DNA of 64,000 bases from Mesostigma viride (Eukaryota; Streptophyta; Mesostigmatophyceae; Mesostigmatales; Mesostigmataceae). Of the stretch, positions 36,091-48,500 are shown in pieces. A model generated the notes under the pieces. That model did not search any database. It saw only the letters and a list, made by a program, of their open reading frames with translations, and was not told the origin of the DNA. Position 1 is the first letter of the stretch. The number at the start of each line of letters is the position of its first letter. The position numbers were made by a program, and so were the translations under genes. The stretch lies in contig RPFO01000276.1 of assembly GCA_009746045.1 (NCBI GenBank), positions 335,928-399,927 of the forward strand, in the 5' to 3' direction.

Positions 36091-38997
36091 TGCCCGTGTC
36101 AGATTACTTCAGGGTTCAAGATTCTTCTTTTCGGCGTTTTCCTTATGTTGCATGCAACTAGAGCTCACCTCGATCCACAATTTATCATTTTGTGTTCTCA
36201 ATGAATTCATGCAATGAAGAGGCCAGTGGCCCCCACGTCTGCAGCTGTGTAGCTGGTGCTTGTAGTTGGTCACTTAGAGACGTGTGTGTATTGCCCGGCC
36301 TACGCTTGGTGTAGACCTTTCGGCCCTCCGGCCACGCATGGTGTGTCGATTGCTAGTCAGGTGTTTATCTAGCTGGACATGCAAGGTGCTTCAAGAGGTA
36401 CAAACCCTCTCCATGTGGTGCAGGCGAACCTGTGTGTATTATATAATGTACCATGCAGATTACTAGATAATGCAGGGGCGGGCTCCCCAACAGGGCCACA
36501 CGGTTCAGGCCCACAATTTACGACACATGGCACCTGTAGGTTCCGCCCGAATACCCTCCCTGCTAGGTCCAAGGTGACTGCTAGATGGTGGCACATGTCA
36601 CGTTGACCAGGAAGTTCTACTGGTGCGCCGCAAACCTGGTTCATGCATCTTTCACTTCAGCAAACGCAGATCGCCAGTAATCTGATCGATCGTTGTCTTT
36701 GCAGCTGCCACAGCATCCAAGCACAGGGCACAAGGATGGATCGAGGTGCATGCAAGCAACCCGAACCACGCAACGACACATGCATGAAGTTTAGAGTAAA
36801 ACAAGCCCTGAAAGTAACCGCTTCGGACACTGCGAGTGTAGGTCCACTGGTCCAGATCGACCAAGCCGATGAAAATACTGAACAGTGTCACTGCTTTAGG
36901 CCAACTATTTCAGGTATTCCGTTGAGAAACTATTTCCCGTACATGTACCATGGCATAACGCAGGCTACCTTTGCAGGCATAACATCATCTGTGCTGACTA
37001 ACTGTCTCATTCTCAACGTTGGGTCTTATTCCCGTTGGTCTAATAAAATCGGCTGAGCGGCTGGTACAGAAGCAGGCTTACTTTTGCTGCCGTGAGGGCC
37101 CTCATGTCCCCAGGCCGGAGCTGCTTGTCTCACTCACAATTCTGCCGACGCGCCCACGAGTATGAGATGTGGGCTATGCGCCAACCAGTAGGATCGTTGT
37201 GGACAGGAAGTTTTGAAATTCAGAACCTTATGGTCCAGAGGCTGTTAGTGTATGCATGGACATCGTGCGGTCCTCCCACGTGCCCACGGATCCCTTGCTG
37301 TAAAGGCTACTGGGTGCGACACAACGTCGAGCTGCTGCGGATATTTGCCAACAGGCTTTCGAGTGCAGATGCTGCAACATGCCATGGCGGTCTGACAGTC
37401 TCATACACTCAGCAGCGTCATGCCACCTAGGCAGGCAGCAGCCTGCACGCTGCATCCATGGCAGCCAATTAGAGATTGACCTAGAGCCTCTATACGTTCT
37501 ACTACAAGATTACATCCTGGCAGCCAGGTAAGGAATCCTGGAACACTGAACAGGCAGTTGTGCGTGGCCTGGGGCCATGCTCGGTGCGTAACGGGGCCAT
37601 GCACAAAGCTAGATAGGCAACACAAGAGGCAGGACGATGGCAAAAGCACATAGGACTGGCATGAAAGTGTGGGGCAACGAAGGCATCAAAATATGGCCTG
37701 ACCATTGGTGCTCCGGGCATGGCACGGGCCTAACCTTCCCCGGTCCAGCAACCAACCATGAGGCCCCATACAGCGTGCACACAGCAACATGAAAAGGGCA
37801 CGACCCGGGAGGCGAAGAAGCCACCGTGTGCCAGCGTCTGCAACGTGGGCGCACCAACCCTCTCGGTGGCACCCCTCACAATGGTGCCCAACTAGCGGGA
37901 GGCCGCATGCCAAGGGTGAGACAAGAGTGGGAAGGTGATCCTCACGCAGGCTGCACCTTAAGGCCCTGCAACAGGGGGCACCCACCTGACTACCGTAGGC
38001 CAGGCACTCCACTCACAAGGCACAGGTATGCACGGGCCATAGATTGGCATTTGGAACAAGCCACGAGTGTAACGTACCTGGACCGATTGCGAGCACCGTT
38101 TCAGAGCCAGGCTCCACCTGCACGGTTCCGTAGAAAGGCACAAAGGGAAGCCACTGCTTCTGTCATACGCCACGCAAAGCCACGCCACATGAGCACCTGG
38201 CCAGCATGCCCACGGCGCCACTACCTAGCACACGCAAGAGCGCATGCACACGCATGGCTGAACCAAACGTGCCCATGCCTGCTAGTACACATGGACACGG
38301 CATAGCTGTCATGCGCACCCCTTTGAAGGTCCTCCCCTGCCACCCCACCGGGGCTCACATTCAACCCCTTGTGCAGCGGCCCACCACCGGCAAACCTACT
38401 CTAGGCTCCATGGGGAGAACAGGGATGCGCACTACCATCTCCACTGGGGACGCCTACAACACCGACAGGCTCATCCCCGCGACATCCTGCCAAGTGCCAG
38501 ACCCGCTCTCATGCTGCCTACATGGCTACCCCATCCACGCCAGCCCGCTTGTTCCCGGCCCACTAGTTTCAAGTGGCAGTCCACGTTGTAACGATCTCTG
38601 CATGTGCAACAGGCACACTCCACAGCCTGCTCCAACGGTCCCTACCCCCAACAGACTCGGAAGAAGCATTGACCAGTCCATCAGGCGAGCACAGGACAAA
38701 ATATTCTCATTAAGCATGAGAGCAAGCGCGGATTAAAAGGACAACAAAAGGAACAGCCTGAGGAAGTGTTACAGCTGCGACGCTACTCGACCCAAAATGT
38801 CAAGAGATGTGAACGTTCCTCACGTCAACCGTCCCCTTAGCAGTATCGGTAAAAGCCAGCAGAAAAGACCCTGAGAATGGAAGAATGGGGTGGTGCCCCA
38901 GCCAGGTGCCACCCATGCCACGACAACCTTGCTTCCGACACAATCACGGGCACAGGGTCTCTGCCACATGCACGCGCACGGCTGGCCCTTGGCAGCC
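36091..38997. other. Unassigned, no recognised gene
   Basis: Balanced composition, no tandem repeats and no long convincing frame. The longest, 38206-38736 plus, lacks recognisable domains or intron borders. May hold an old mobile element or the missing 3' end of the PTH2 gene. Confidence 0.5.
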
Positions 38998-39008
38998 GGT
39001 TCCAACCA

Positions 39009-39499
39009 GTTTTGGGCGTAAATGGGTTACGTTAAATCGAAACGTAAATTTAAGTCGTAATTTACGCTAAATTTATGTTTAATTTAAGTCCAAGAAAACG
39101 AGGGCTTCAACGCTAAATTTACGTATGGGGTTTAAGTCATAAATATGACGTAAACTCATACAGTAAAGACGTGGCTTGCGCTTCTCGAGCTGGCAGTACC
39201 GCTAGGCGCATGAGGAGCCGTCAGTCATCGTCTGGAAAGCCAGGTGGCCAGACGGCATCCCACCTCGTCCTGCACCGACTTCTCCTGTCAAACCGCAAAC
39301 GTTTCATCAAGTTTGCAAGTACCTAACTCCTAATGACAAACAATCTACACGACTTGACGTTTAATTTAAGTCTTAATTTGAATTTTAAGCCCAGACTTAG
39401 AGTTAGGTTTAATATACGTCCCTTTTACTTTAGGCCCCACTTTTGACATTTAATTTACGATTCATTTACTTCACCCCAAAATAATTTACGCCCAACCCT
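39009..39499. mobile_element. 491-bp MITE with 11-bp target duplication
   Basis: Flanked by GGTTCCAACCA at 38998-39008 and 39500-39510. Termini are inverted around TTGGGCGTAAAT (left GTTTTGGGCGTAAAT; right end, read inward, AGGGTTGGGCGTAAAT). The interior is AT-rich with many TTTACG/CGTAAA motifs. The duplication length fits Mutator-like elements (9-11 bp). Non-coding. Inserted just downstream of PTH2 exon d. Confidence 0.82.
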
Positions 39500-39542
39500 G
39501 GTTCCAACCACCTTGCGTGCGACACCTGGCCGCCCCCCTCAC

Positions 39543-42500
39543 CTCCGTCCTGCCGGCGTCCACCGTGATGTGAATAGGGAGGGCCTTCTCCTTGGCCGCC
39601 CGTGCCAGCCGTTGCCTGCAAAGTTGCAGCAGCAGCGTGGGGGGAACACATGTGGTTGGCCGACCAAACAGCGCCGCTAATGACCACCCGGCTATGAACT
39701 TGCCATGACCTGTTGGCTAATGACGCATGGCAAGAACTCATAGCTTGTTGGCTAATAACAACACAATCAGTGCGTCGAGGGAAGGTACTTGCCGGTGGCA
39801 CGGACACGCATCCGCCCCATATCACGCAGGTGCGGGCATCGGACACGCAGACACGCAGACACGCATCCGCCCCATATCACGCAGGTGCGGGCATCGGACA
39901 CGCAGACACGCATCCGCCCCATATCACGCAGGTGCGGGCATCGGACACGCAGACACGCATCCGCCCCATATCACGCAGGTGCGGGCATCGGACACGCAGA
40001 CACGCATCCGCCCCATATCACGCAGGTGCGGGCATCGGACACGCAGACACGCATCCGCCCCATATCACGCAGGTGCGGGCATCGGACACACAGACACGCA
40101 TCCGCCGTGCATGACACATGTCCAAGCCCTTGCGCCAGCCGCATGCCCTGCAACAATGCCAGGGTCCCCACAGGCGCCTGCCAGGGAGTTCAGGACCCAC
40201 GGCCTTCCCTTCCCTTCCCTCTTCCCTAGACCCCATGGCCTTCTTCATCAGACGTGACGGCTAACAGTAGCTAACCGTGCCATCACACATGGCGGGGAAC
40301 AAGGTGGATCGAACATGCGCGCATGCGCTGCCAGCTGTGGTGACGCCATCAATGATGCCTTGTGCACTTGGCCGCCATGTGCAGTTGCACGGTGGGCTCT
40401 GCCCTGCCCCAGCAGCAGGGGAGGCTCTGCCGTGTGCCAGCAGCAGGGGAGGCTCTGCCGTGTGCCAGCAGCAAGGGAGGCTTTGCCATGTGCCAGCAGC
40501 AGGGGAGGCTGTGTTGTACGAAAGTAGTACGCATGGCTCTGCCGCATTCATGCAGACCAACGAAGAACCCACCCCGTGCCCCCATCCCCCCCAAACCTGC
40601 TTCTTGGTCCACCCCCCCAAACCTACTTCTTGGTCCACCCCCCTAAACCTGCTTCTGGGTCCACCCCCCCAAACCTGCTTCTTGGTCCACCCTCCCAAAC
40701 CAGCTGCTTGGTCCACCCCCCCAAACCTGCTTCTTGGTCCACCCTCCCAAACCTGCTTCTTGGTCCACCCCCCCAAACCTGCTTCTTGGTCCACCCCCCC
40801 AAACCTGCTTCTTGGTCCACCCCCCCAAACCTGCTTCTTGGTCCACCCCCCCAAACCTGCTTCTTGGTCCATCCCCCCAAACCTATTTCTTGGTCCACCC
40901 CCCCAAACCTGCTTCTTGGTCCACCCTCCCAAACCTGCTTCTTGGTCCACCCCCCCAAACCTGCTTCTTGGTCCACCCTCCCAAACCTGCTTCTCGTTCC
41001 ACCCCCCCAAACCTGTTTCTTGGTCCACCCCCCCAAACCTGCTTCTTGGTCCACCCTCCCAAACCTGCTTCTTGGTCCACCCCCCCAAACCTGTTTCTTG
41101 GTCCACCACCCAAACCTGTTTCTTGGTCCACCCTCCCAAACCTGCTTCTTGGTCCACCCCCCCAAACCTGCTTCTTGGTCCACCCCCGCAAACCTGCTTC
41201 TTGGTCCACCCCCCCAGACCTGCTTCTCGGTCCACCCCCCCAAACCTGCTTCTTGATCCACCCTCCCAAACCAGCTGCTTGGTCCACCCTCCCCAACCAG
41301 CTGCTTGGTCCATCCCCCCAAACCTGCTTCTTGGTCCACCCCCCCAAACCTGCTTCTCGGTCCACAACCCCAAACCTGCTTCTTGGTCCACCCCCCGAAC
41401 CTGTTCTTGGTCCACCCCCCAAAACCTGCTTCTCGGTCCACCCCCCCAAACCTGCTTCTTGGTCCACCCCCCAAAACCTGCTTCTTGGTCCACCCTCCCA
41501 AACCTGCTTCTGGGTCCACCCCCCCAAACCTGCTTCTGGGTCCACCCTCCCAAACCTGCTTCTTGGTCCATCACCCCTAACCTGCTTCTTGGTCCACCCC
41601 CCCAAACCTGCTTCTCAGTCCACCCCCCCAGACCTGCTTCTCGGTCCACCCCCCCAAACCTGCTTCTTGGTCCATCCCCCCAAACCTGCTTCTTGGTCCA
41701 CCCCCCCAAACCTGCTTCTTGGTCCACCTTCCCAAACCTGCTTCTTGGTCCACCCCCCCAAACCTGCTTCTTGGTCCACCCCCCCAGACCTGCTTCTTGG
41801 TCCACCCCCCCAAACCTGCTTCTTGATCCACCCTCCCAAACCAGATGCTTGGTCCACCCTCCCAAACCAGCTGCTTGGTCCATCCCCCCAAACCTGCTTC
41901 TTGGTCCACCACCCAAAAACCTGCTTCTCGGTCCACCCCCCCAAACCTGTTTCTTGGTCCACCCCCCAAAATCTGCTTCTTGGTCCACCCCCCCAAACCT
42001 GCTTCTTGGTCCACCCCCCCAAACCTGCTTCTTGGTCCACCCCCCCAAACCTGCTTCTGGGTCCACACCCCCAAACCTGCTTCTCGGTCCATCCCCCAAA
42101 CCAGCTTCTTGGTCCACCCTCCCAAACCTGCTTCTTGGTCCACCCCCCCAAACCTGCTTCTCGGTCCATCCCCCCAAACCTGCTTCTCGGTCCACCCCCC
42201 CAAACCTGTTTCTTGGTCCAACCTCCCAAACCTGCTTCTTGGTCCGCCCCCCAAAATCTGCTTCTTGGTCCACCCCCCCAAACCTGCTTCTCGGTCCACC
42301 CTCCCAAACCTGTTTCTCGGTCCACACCCCCAAACCTGCTTCTCGGTCCATCCCCCCAAACCAGCTGCTTAATCCACCCTCCCAAACCGGCTTCTTGGTC
42401 CACCCCCCCAAACCTGCTTCTTGGTCCACCCCCCCAGACCTGCTTCTTGGTCCACCCCCCAAACCTGCTTCTTGATCCACCCTCCCAAACCAGTTGCTTG

Positions 42501-45500
42501 GTCCATCCCCCAAAACCTGCTTCTTGGTCCACCACCCAAAAACCTGCTTCTCGGTCCACCCCCCCAAACCTGCTTCTGGGTCTACCCCCCCAAACCAGGT
42601 GCTTGGTCCACCCCCCCACCTGCTTCTTGGTCCACCCCCCCAAACCTGCTTCTTGGTCCACCCTCCCAAACCTGCTTCTGGGTCCACCCCCCCAAACCTG
42701 CTTCTTGGTCCACCCCCCAAAACCTGCTTCTCGGTCCACCCCGCCAAACCTGCTTCTCGGTCCACCCCCCCAAACCTGCTTCTTGGTCCACCCTCCCAAA
42801 CCTGCTTCTGGGTCCACCCCCCCAAACCTGCTTCTTGGTCCACCCCCCCAAACCTGCTTCTCGGTCCACCCCCCAAAACCTGCTTCTTGGTCCACCCTCC
42901 CAAACCTGCTTCTTGGTCCACCCTCCCAAACCTGCTTCTCGGTCGACCCTCCCCAACCTGCTTCTGGGTCCACCCCCCCAAACCTGCTTCTTGGTCCACC
43001 CCCCCAAACCTGCTTCTCGGTCCACCCCCCAAAACCTGCTTCTTGGTCCACCCTCCCAAACCTGCTTCTCGGTCCACCCCCCCAAACCTGCTTCTGGGTC
43101 CACCCTCCCAAACCTGCTTCTTGGTCCATCCCCCCTAACCTGCTTCTTGGTCCACCCCCCAAAACCTGCTTCTCAGTCCACCCCCCCAGACCTGCTTCTC
43201 GGTCCACCCCCCCAAACCTGCTTCTTGGTCCACCCCCCCAAACCAGGTGCTTGGTCCACCCTCCCAAACCTGCTTCTTGGTCCACCTTCCCAAACCTGCT
43301 TCTTGGTCCACCCCCCAAACCTGCTTCTTGGTCCACCCCCCCAAACCTGCTTCTTGGTCCACCCCCCCAAACCTGCTTCTTGGTCCACCCCCCCAAACCA
43401 GGTGCTTGGTCCACCCTCCCAAACCTGTTTCTTGGTCCACCCACCCAAACCTGCTTCTTGGTCCATCCCCCCAAACCTATTTCTTGGTCCACCACCCAAA
43501 AACCTGCTTCTCGGTCCACCCCCCAGACCTGCTTCTTGGTCCACCCCCCCCACCTTCTTCTTGGTCCACCCCCCAAAACCTGTTTCTCGGTCCACCCCGC
43601 TTAACCTGCTTCTCGGTCCATCCCCCCTAACCTGCTTCTTGGTCCACCCCCCCAAACCTGCTTCCTGGTCCACCCCCCCAAACCTGCTTCTCGGTCCACC
43701 CCCCCAAACCTGCTTCTTGGTCCACCCCCCCAAACCTGCCTCTTGGTCCACCCACCCAAACCAGCTGCTTGGTCCACCCCCCCAAACCTGTTTCTTGGTC
43801 CACCACCCAAAAACCTGCTTCTCGGTCCACCCCCCCAAACCTGCTTGTGGGTCTACACCCCCAAACCAGCTGTTTGGTCCACCCCCACAGACCTGCTTCT
43901 TGGTCCACCCCCCCAAACCTGCTTCTTGATCCACCCTCCCAAACCTGCTTCTTGGTCCATCCCCCCAGACCTGCTTCTTGGTCCACCCCGCTAAACCTGC
44001 TTCTTGGTCCATCCCCCCTAACCTGCTTCTTGGTCCACCCCCCCAAACCTGCTTCCTGGTCCACCCCCCCAAACCTGCTTCTCGGTCCACCCTCCCAAAC
44101 CTGCTTCTTGGTCCACCCCCGCAAACCTGCTTCTTGGTCCACCCCCGCAAACCTGCTTCTTGGTCCACCCCCCCAAACCTGCTTCTTGGTCCACCCCCCC
44201 AAACCAGCTGCTTGGTCCATCCTACCAAACCAGCTGCTTGGTCCACCCTCCCAAACCTGTTTCTTGGTCCACCACCCAAAAACCTGCTTCTCGGTCCACC
44301 CCCCCAAACCTGCTTCTTGGTCCACCCCCCCAAACCTGTTTCTTGGTCCACCCTCCCAAACCTGCTTCTTGGTCCACCCCCCCAAACCTGCTTCTTGGTC
44401 CACCCTCCCAAACCTGCTTCTTGGTCCATCCCCCCAAACCTGCTTCTTGGTCCACCCTTCCAAACCTGCTTCTTGGTCCACCCCCCCAAACCTGCTTCTC
44501 AGTCCACCCCCCCAAACCTGTTTCTTGGTCCACCCTCCCAAACCTGCTTCTTGGTCCAGCCCCCCAAACCTGCTTCTTGGTCCACCCTCCCAAACCTGCT
44601 TCTTGGTCCACCCCTCCAAACCTGCTTCTTGGTCCACCCCCCCCACCTGCTTCTTGGTCCACCCCCCAAAACCTGTTTCTCGGTCCACCCCGCTTAACCT
44701 GCTTCTCGGTCCATCCCCCCTAACCTGCTTCTTGGTCCACCCCTCCAAACCTGCTTCTTGGTCCACCCCCCCAAACCTGTTTCTTGGTCCACCACCCAAA
44801 AACCAGCTTCTCGGTCCACCCCCCCAAACCTGCTTCTGGGTCTACACCCCCAAACCAGCTGTTTGGTCCACCCCCCCAGACCTGCTTCTTGGTCCACCCC
44901 ACCAAACCTGCTTCTTGGTCCACCCTCCCAAACCTGCTTCTTGGTCCATCCCCCCGAACCTGCTGCTTGGTCCACCCCGCTAAACCTGCTTCTTGGTCCA
45001 CCCCCCCAAACCTGCTTCTCGGTCCACCCTCCCAAACCTGCTTCTTGGTCCACCCTCCCAAACCTGCTTCTCAGTCCACCCCCCCAAACCTGCTTCTCGG
45101 TCCACCCCCGCAAACCTGCTTCTTGGTCCACCCCCCCAAACCTGCTTCTTGGTCCACCCCCCCATACCAGCTGCTTGGTCCATCCTACCAAACCAGCTGC
45201 TTGGTCCACCCTCCCAAACCTGTTTCTTGGTCCACCCCCCCAAACCTGTTTCTTGGTCCACCCCCCCAAACCTGCTTCTTGGTCCACCCCCCCAAACCTG
45301 CTTCTTGGTCCACCCCCCCAAACCTGCTTCTTGGTCCACCCCCCCAAACCTGTTTCTTGGTCCACCCCCCCAAACCTGCTTCTTGGTCCACCCTCCCAAA
45401 CCTGCTTCTTGGTCCATCCCCCCAAACCTGCTTCTTGGTCCACCCTTCCAAACCTGCTTCTTGGTCCACCCCCCCAAACCTGTTTCTTGGTCCACCCCCC

Positions 45501-48500
45501 CAAACCTGCTTCTTGGTCCACCCTCCCAAACCTGCTTCTTGGTCCATCCCCCCAAACCTGCTTCTTGGTCCACCCTTCCAAACCTGTTTCTTGGTCCACC
45601 CTCCCAAACCTGCTTCTTGGTCCAGCCCCCCAAACCTGCTTCTTGGTCCACCCTCCCAAACCTGCTTCTTGGTCCACCCTCCCAAATCTGCTTCTTGGTC
45701 CACCCCCCCAAACCTGTTTCTTGGTCCACCCCCCCAAACCTGCTTCTTGGTCCACCCCCCCAAACCTGCTTCTTGGTCCACCCCCCCAAACCTGCTTCTG
45801 GGTCCACCCCCCCAAACCTGCTTCTCGGTCCACCCCCCCAGACCTGCTTCTCCGTCCCCCCCCCAAACCTGCTTCTCGGTCCACCCTCCCAAACCTGCTT
45901 CTCGGTCCACCCCCCCAAACCTGCTAATTGGTTCACCCCCCAAACCTGTTTCTTGGTCCACCCCCCCAAACCTGCTTCTTGGTCCACCCCCCAAACCTGC
46001 TTCTGGGTCCACCCCTCCAAACCTGCTTCTCGGTCCACCCCCCAGACCTGCTTCTCCGTCCCCCCCCCAAACCTGCTTCTCGGTCCACCCTCCCAAACCT
46101 GCTTCTCGGTCCACCCCCCCAAACCTGCTAATTGGTTCACCCCCCCAAACCTGTTTCTTGGTCCACCCCCCCAAACCTGCTTCTCGGTCCACCTCCCCTA
46201 ACCTGCTTCTTGGTCCACCCTCCCAAACCTGCTTCTCGGTCCACCCTCCCAAACCTGCTTCTCGGTCCACCCCCCCAAACCTGCTAATTGGTTCACCCCC
46301 CCAAACCTGTTTCTTGGTCCACACCCCCAAACCTGCTTCTTGGTCCACCCCCCCAAACCAGCTGCTTGGTCCACCCCCCCAAACCAGCTGCTTGGTCCAT
46401 CCCCCCAAACCTGCTTCTTGGTCCACCCCCCCAAACCTGTTTCTTGGTCCACCCCCCCAAACCTGCTTCTTGGTCCACACCCCCAAACCAGCTGCTTGGT
46501 CCATCCCCCCAAACCTGCTTCTTGGTCCACCCCCCCAAACCTGCTTCTCGGTCCACCCCCACATATTTCTATCAACCAGGCACACGGTCCGCCACCACGG
46601 CCCATGGGACTAGCGACGGATGCGAGCCACCACCCATGCCACGTGCTGCCTCATGCCCCATCTGACCATGGACACGGGAGCACCCGAGAGGAAGCCAAAC
46701 AATCACGCAGCACAGCCAGCCAGTGCCGCCGCCACGGCTGTGGCTGCGATCCCTCTGCCTGCACTGTGCACCGGGCAGGGCAAGCCGCCACAGAGCACCT
46801 TGGGAATGGCCGTGCGGGGAACCCTTGCGGCGCAGCAAACCTGCGCACACAGAAAGCCTACAATCTCACAGGTGTGCCTTGCCCTGCCCATCCACAAACA
46901 GGTCCGCCTTGCCCAGCCCATCCACTCACAGGTCCGCCTTGCTCTCGCAGACCAGCACGATCTTGGCTTGGCCGCTCGACTCCCATCGTGCCAACAGCGG
47001 TGCGTGCCTCTCCCTTAATTTGTTGTACAGGCCCAGCGTGGCGTCTGCCATTGGGGGGGGAGGGGGGGGCAGGTACCAGAGGAAGGGTGCCAGACAGTGA
47101 CATAACGCATGCAATATTATCCACATGTGATCTTGTCAAAACACTCAAACGACAAAACGGCCAAGGCCATCGTTGTAGGCCCTACGGGGTGCGCAGCGGT
47201 CTATGGCCGGATAGAGCACGCATGATAAAGAACGGCTGACAAGGAACGCCTGAAACGACAAAGAACGCCGGATAGAGAACGCATGATAAAGAACGGCTGA
47301 TAAGGAACGCCTGAAACGACAAAGAACGCCGGATAGAGAACGCATCATAAAGAACGGCTGATAAGGAACGCCTGAAACGACAAAGAACGCCGGATAGAGA
47401 ACGCATGATAAAGAACGGCTGATAAGGAACGCCTGAAACGACAAAGAACGCCGGATAGAGAACGCATCATAAAGAACGGCTGATAAGGAACGCCTGAAAC
47501 GACAAAGAACGCCGGATAGAGAACGCATGATAAAGAACGGCTGATAAGGAACGCCTGAAACGACAAAGAACGCCGGATAGAGAACGCATCATAAAGAACG
47601 GCTGATAAGGAACGCCTGAAACGACAAAGAACGCCGGATAGAGAACGCATCATAAAGAACGGCTGATAAGGAACGCCTGAAACGACAAAGAACGCCGGAT
47701 AGAGCACGCATCATAAAGAACGGCTGATAAGGAACGCCTGAAACGACAAAGAACGCCGGATAGAGAACGCATGATAAAGAACGGCTGATAAGGAACGCCT
47801 GAAACGACAAAGAACGCCGGATAGAGAACGCATGATAAAGAACGGCTGACAAGGAACGCCTGAAACGACAAAGAACGCCGGATAGAGAACGCATGATAAA
47901 GAACGGCTGATAAGGAACGCCTGAAACGACAAAGAACGCCGGATAGAGAACGCATGATAAAGAACGGCTGATAAGGAACGCCTGAAACGACAAAGAACGC
48001 CGGATAGAGAACGCATGATAAAGAACGGCTGATAAGGAACGCCTGAAACGACAAAGAACGCCGGATAGAGAACGCATCATAAAGAACGGCTGATAAGGAA
48101 CGCCTGAAACGACAAAGAACGCCGGATAGAGAACGCATCATAAAGAACGGCTGATAAGGAACGCCTGAAACGACAAAGAACGCCGGATAGAGAACGCATC
48201 ATAAAGAACGGCTGATAAGGAACGCCTGAAACGACAAAGAACGCCGGATAGAGAACGCATCATAAAGAACGGCTGATAAGGAACGCCTGAAACGACAAAG
48301 AACGCCGGATAGAGAACGCATCATAAAGAACGGCTGATAAGGAACGCCTGAAACGACAAAGAACGCCGGATAGAGAACGCATGATAAAGAACGGCTGATA
48401 AGGAACGCCTGAAACGACAAAGAACGCCGGATAGAGAACGCATCATAAAGAACGGCTGATAAGGAACGCCTGAAACGACAAAGAACGCCGGATAGAGCAC

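Noticed and set aside
38206-38736. 176-codon plus-strand frame
   Set aside because: Composition is unremarkable and nothing recognisable; kept as unassigned DNA.
38870-38990. Possible PTH2 terminal exon (GSKVVVAWVAPG on minus strand)
   Set aside because: Only a few residues fit the family's APGS.TV..GP end and no good splice border in phase was found.
40261-46613. Overlapping 400-956 codon frames on both strands (PPNLLLGPP and GGWTKKQVWG types)
   Set aside because: Produced by the 26-bp minisatellite, which lies in a PTH2 intron; open in several frames at once.
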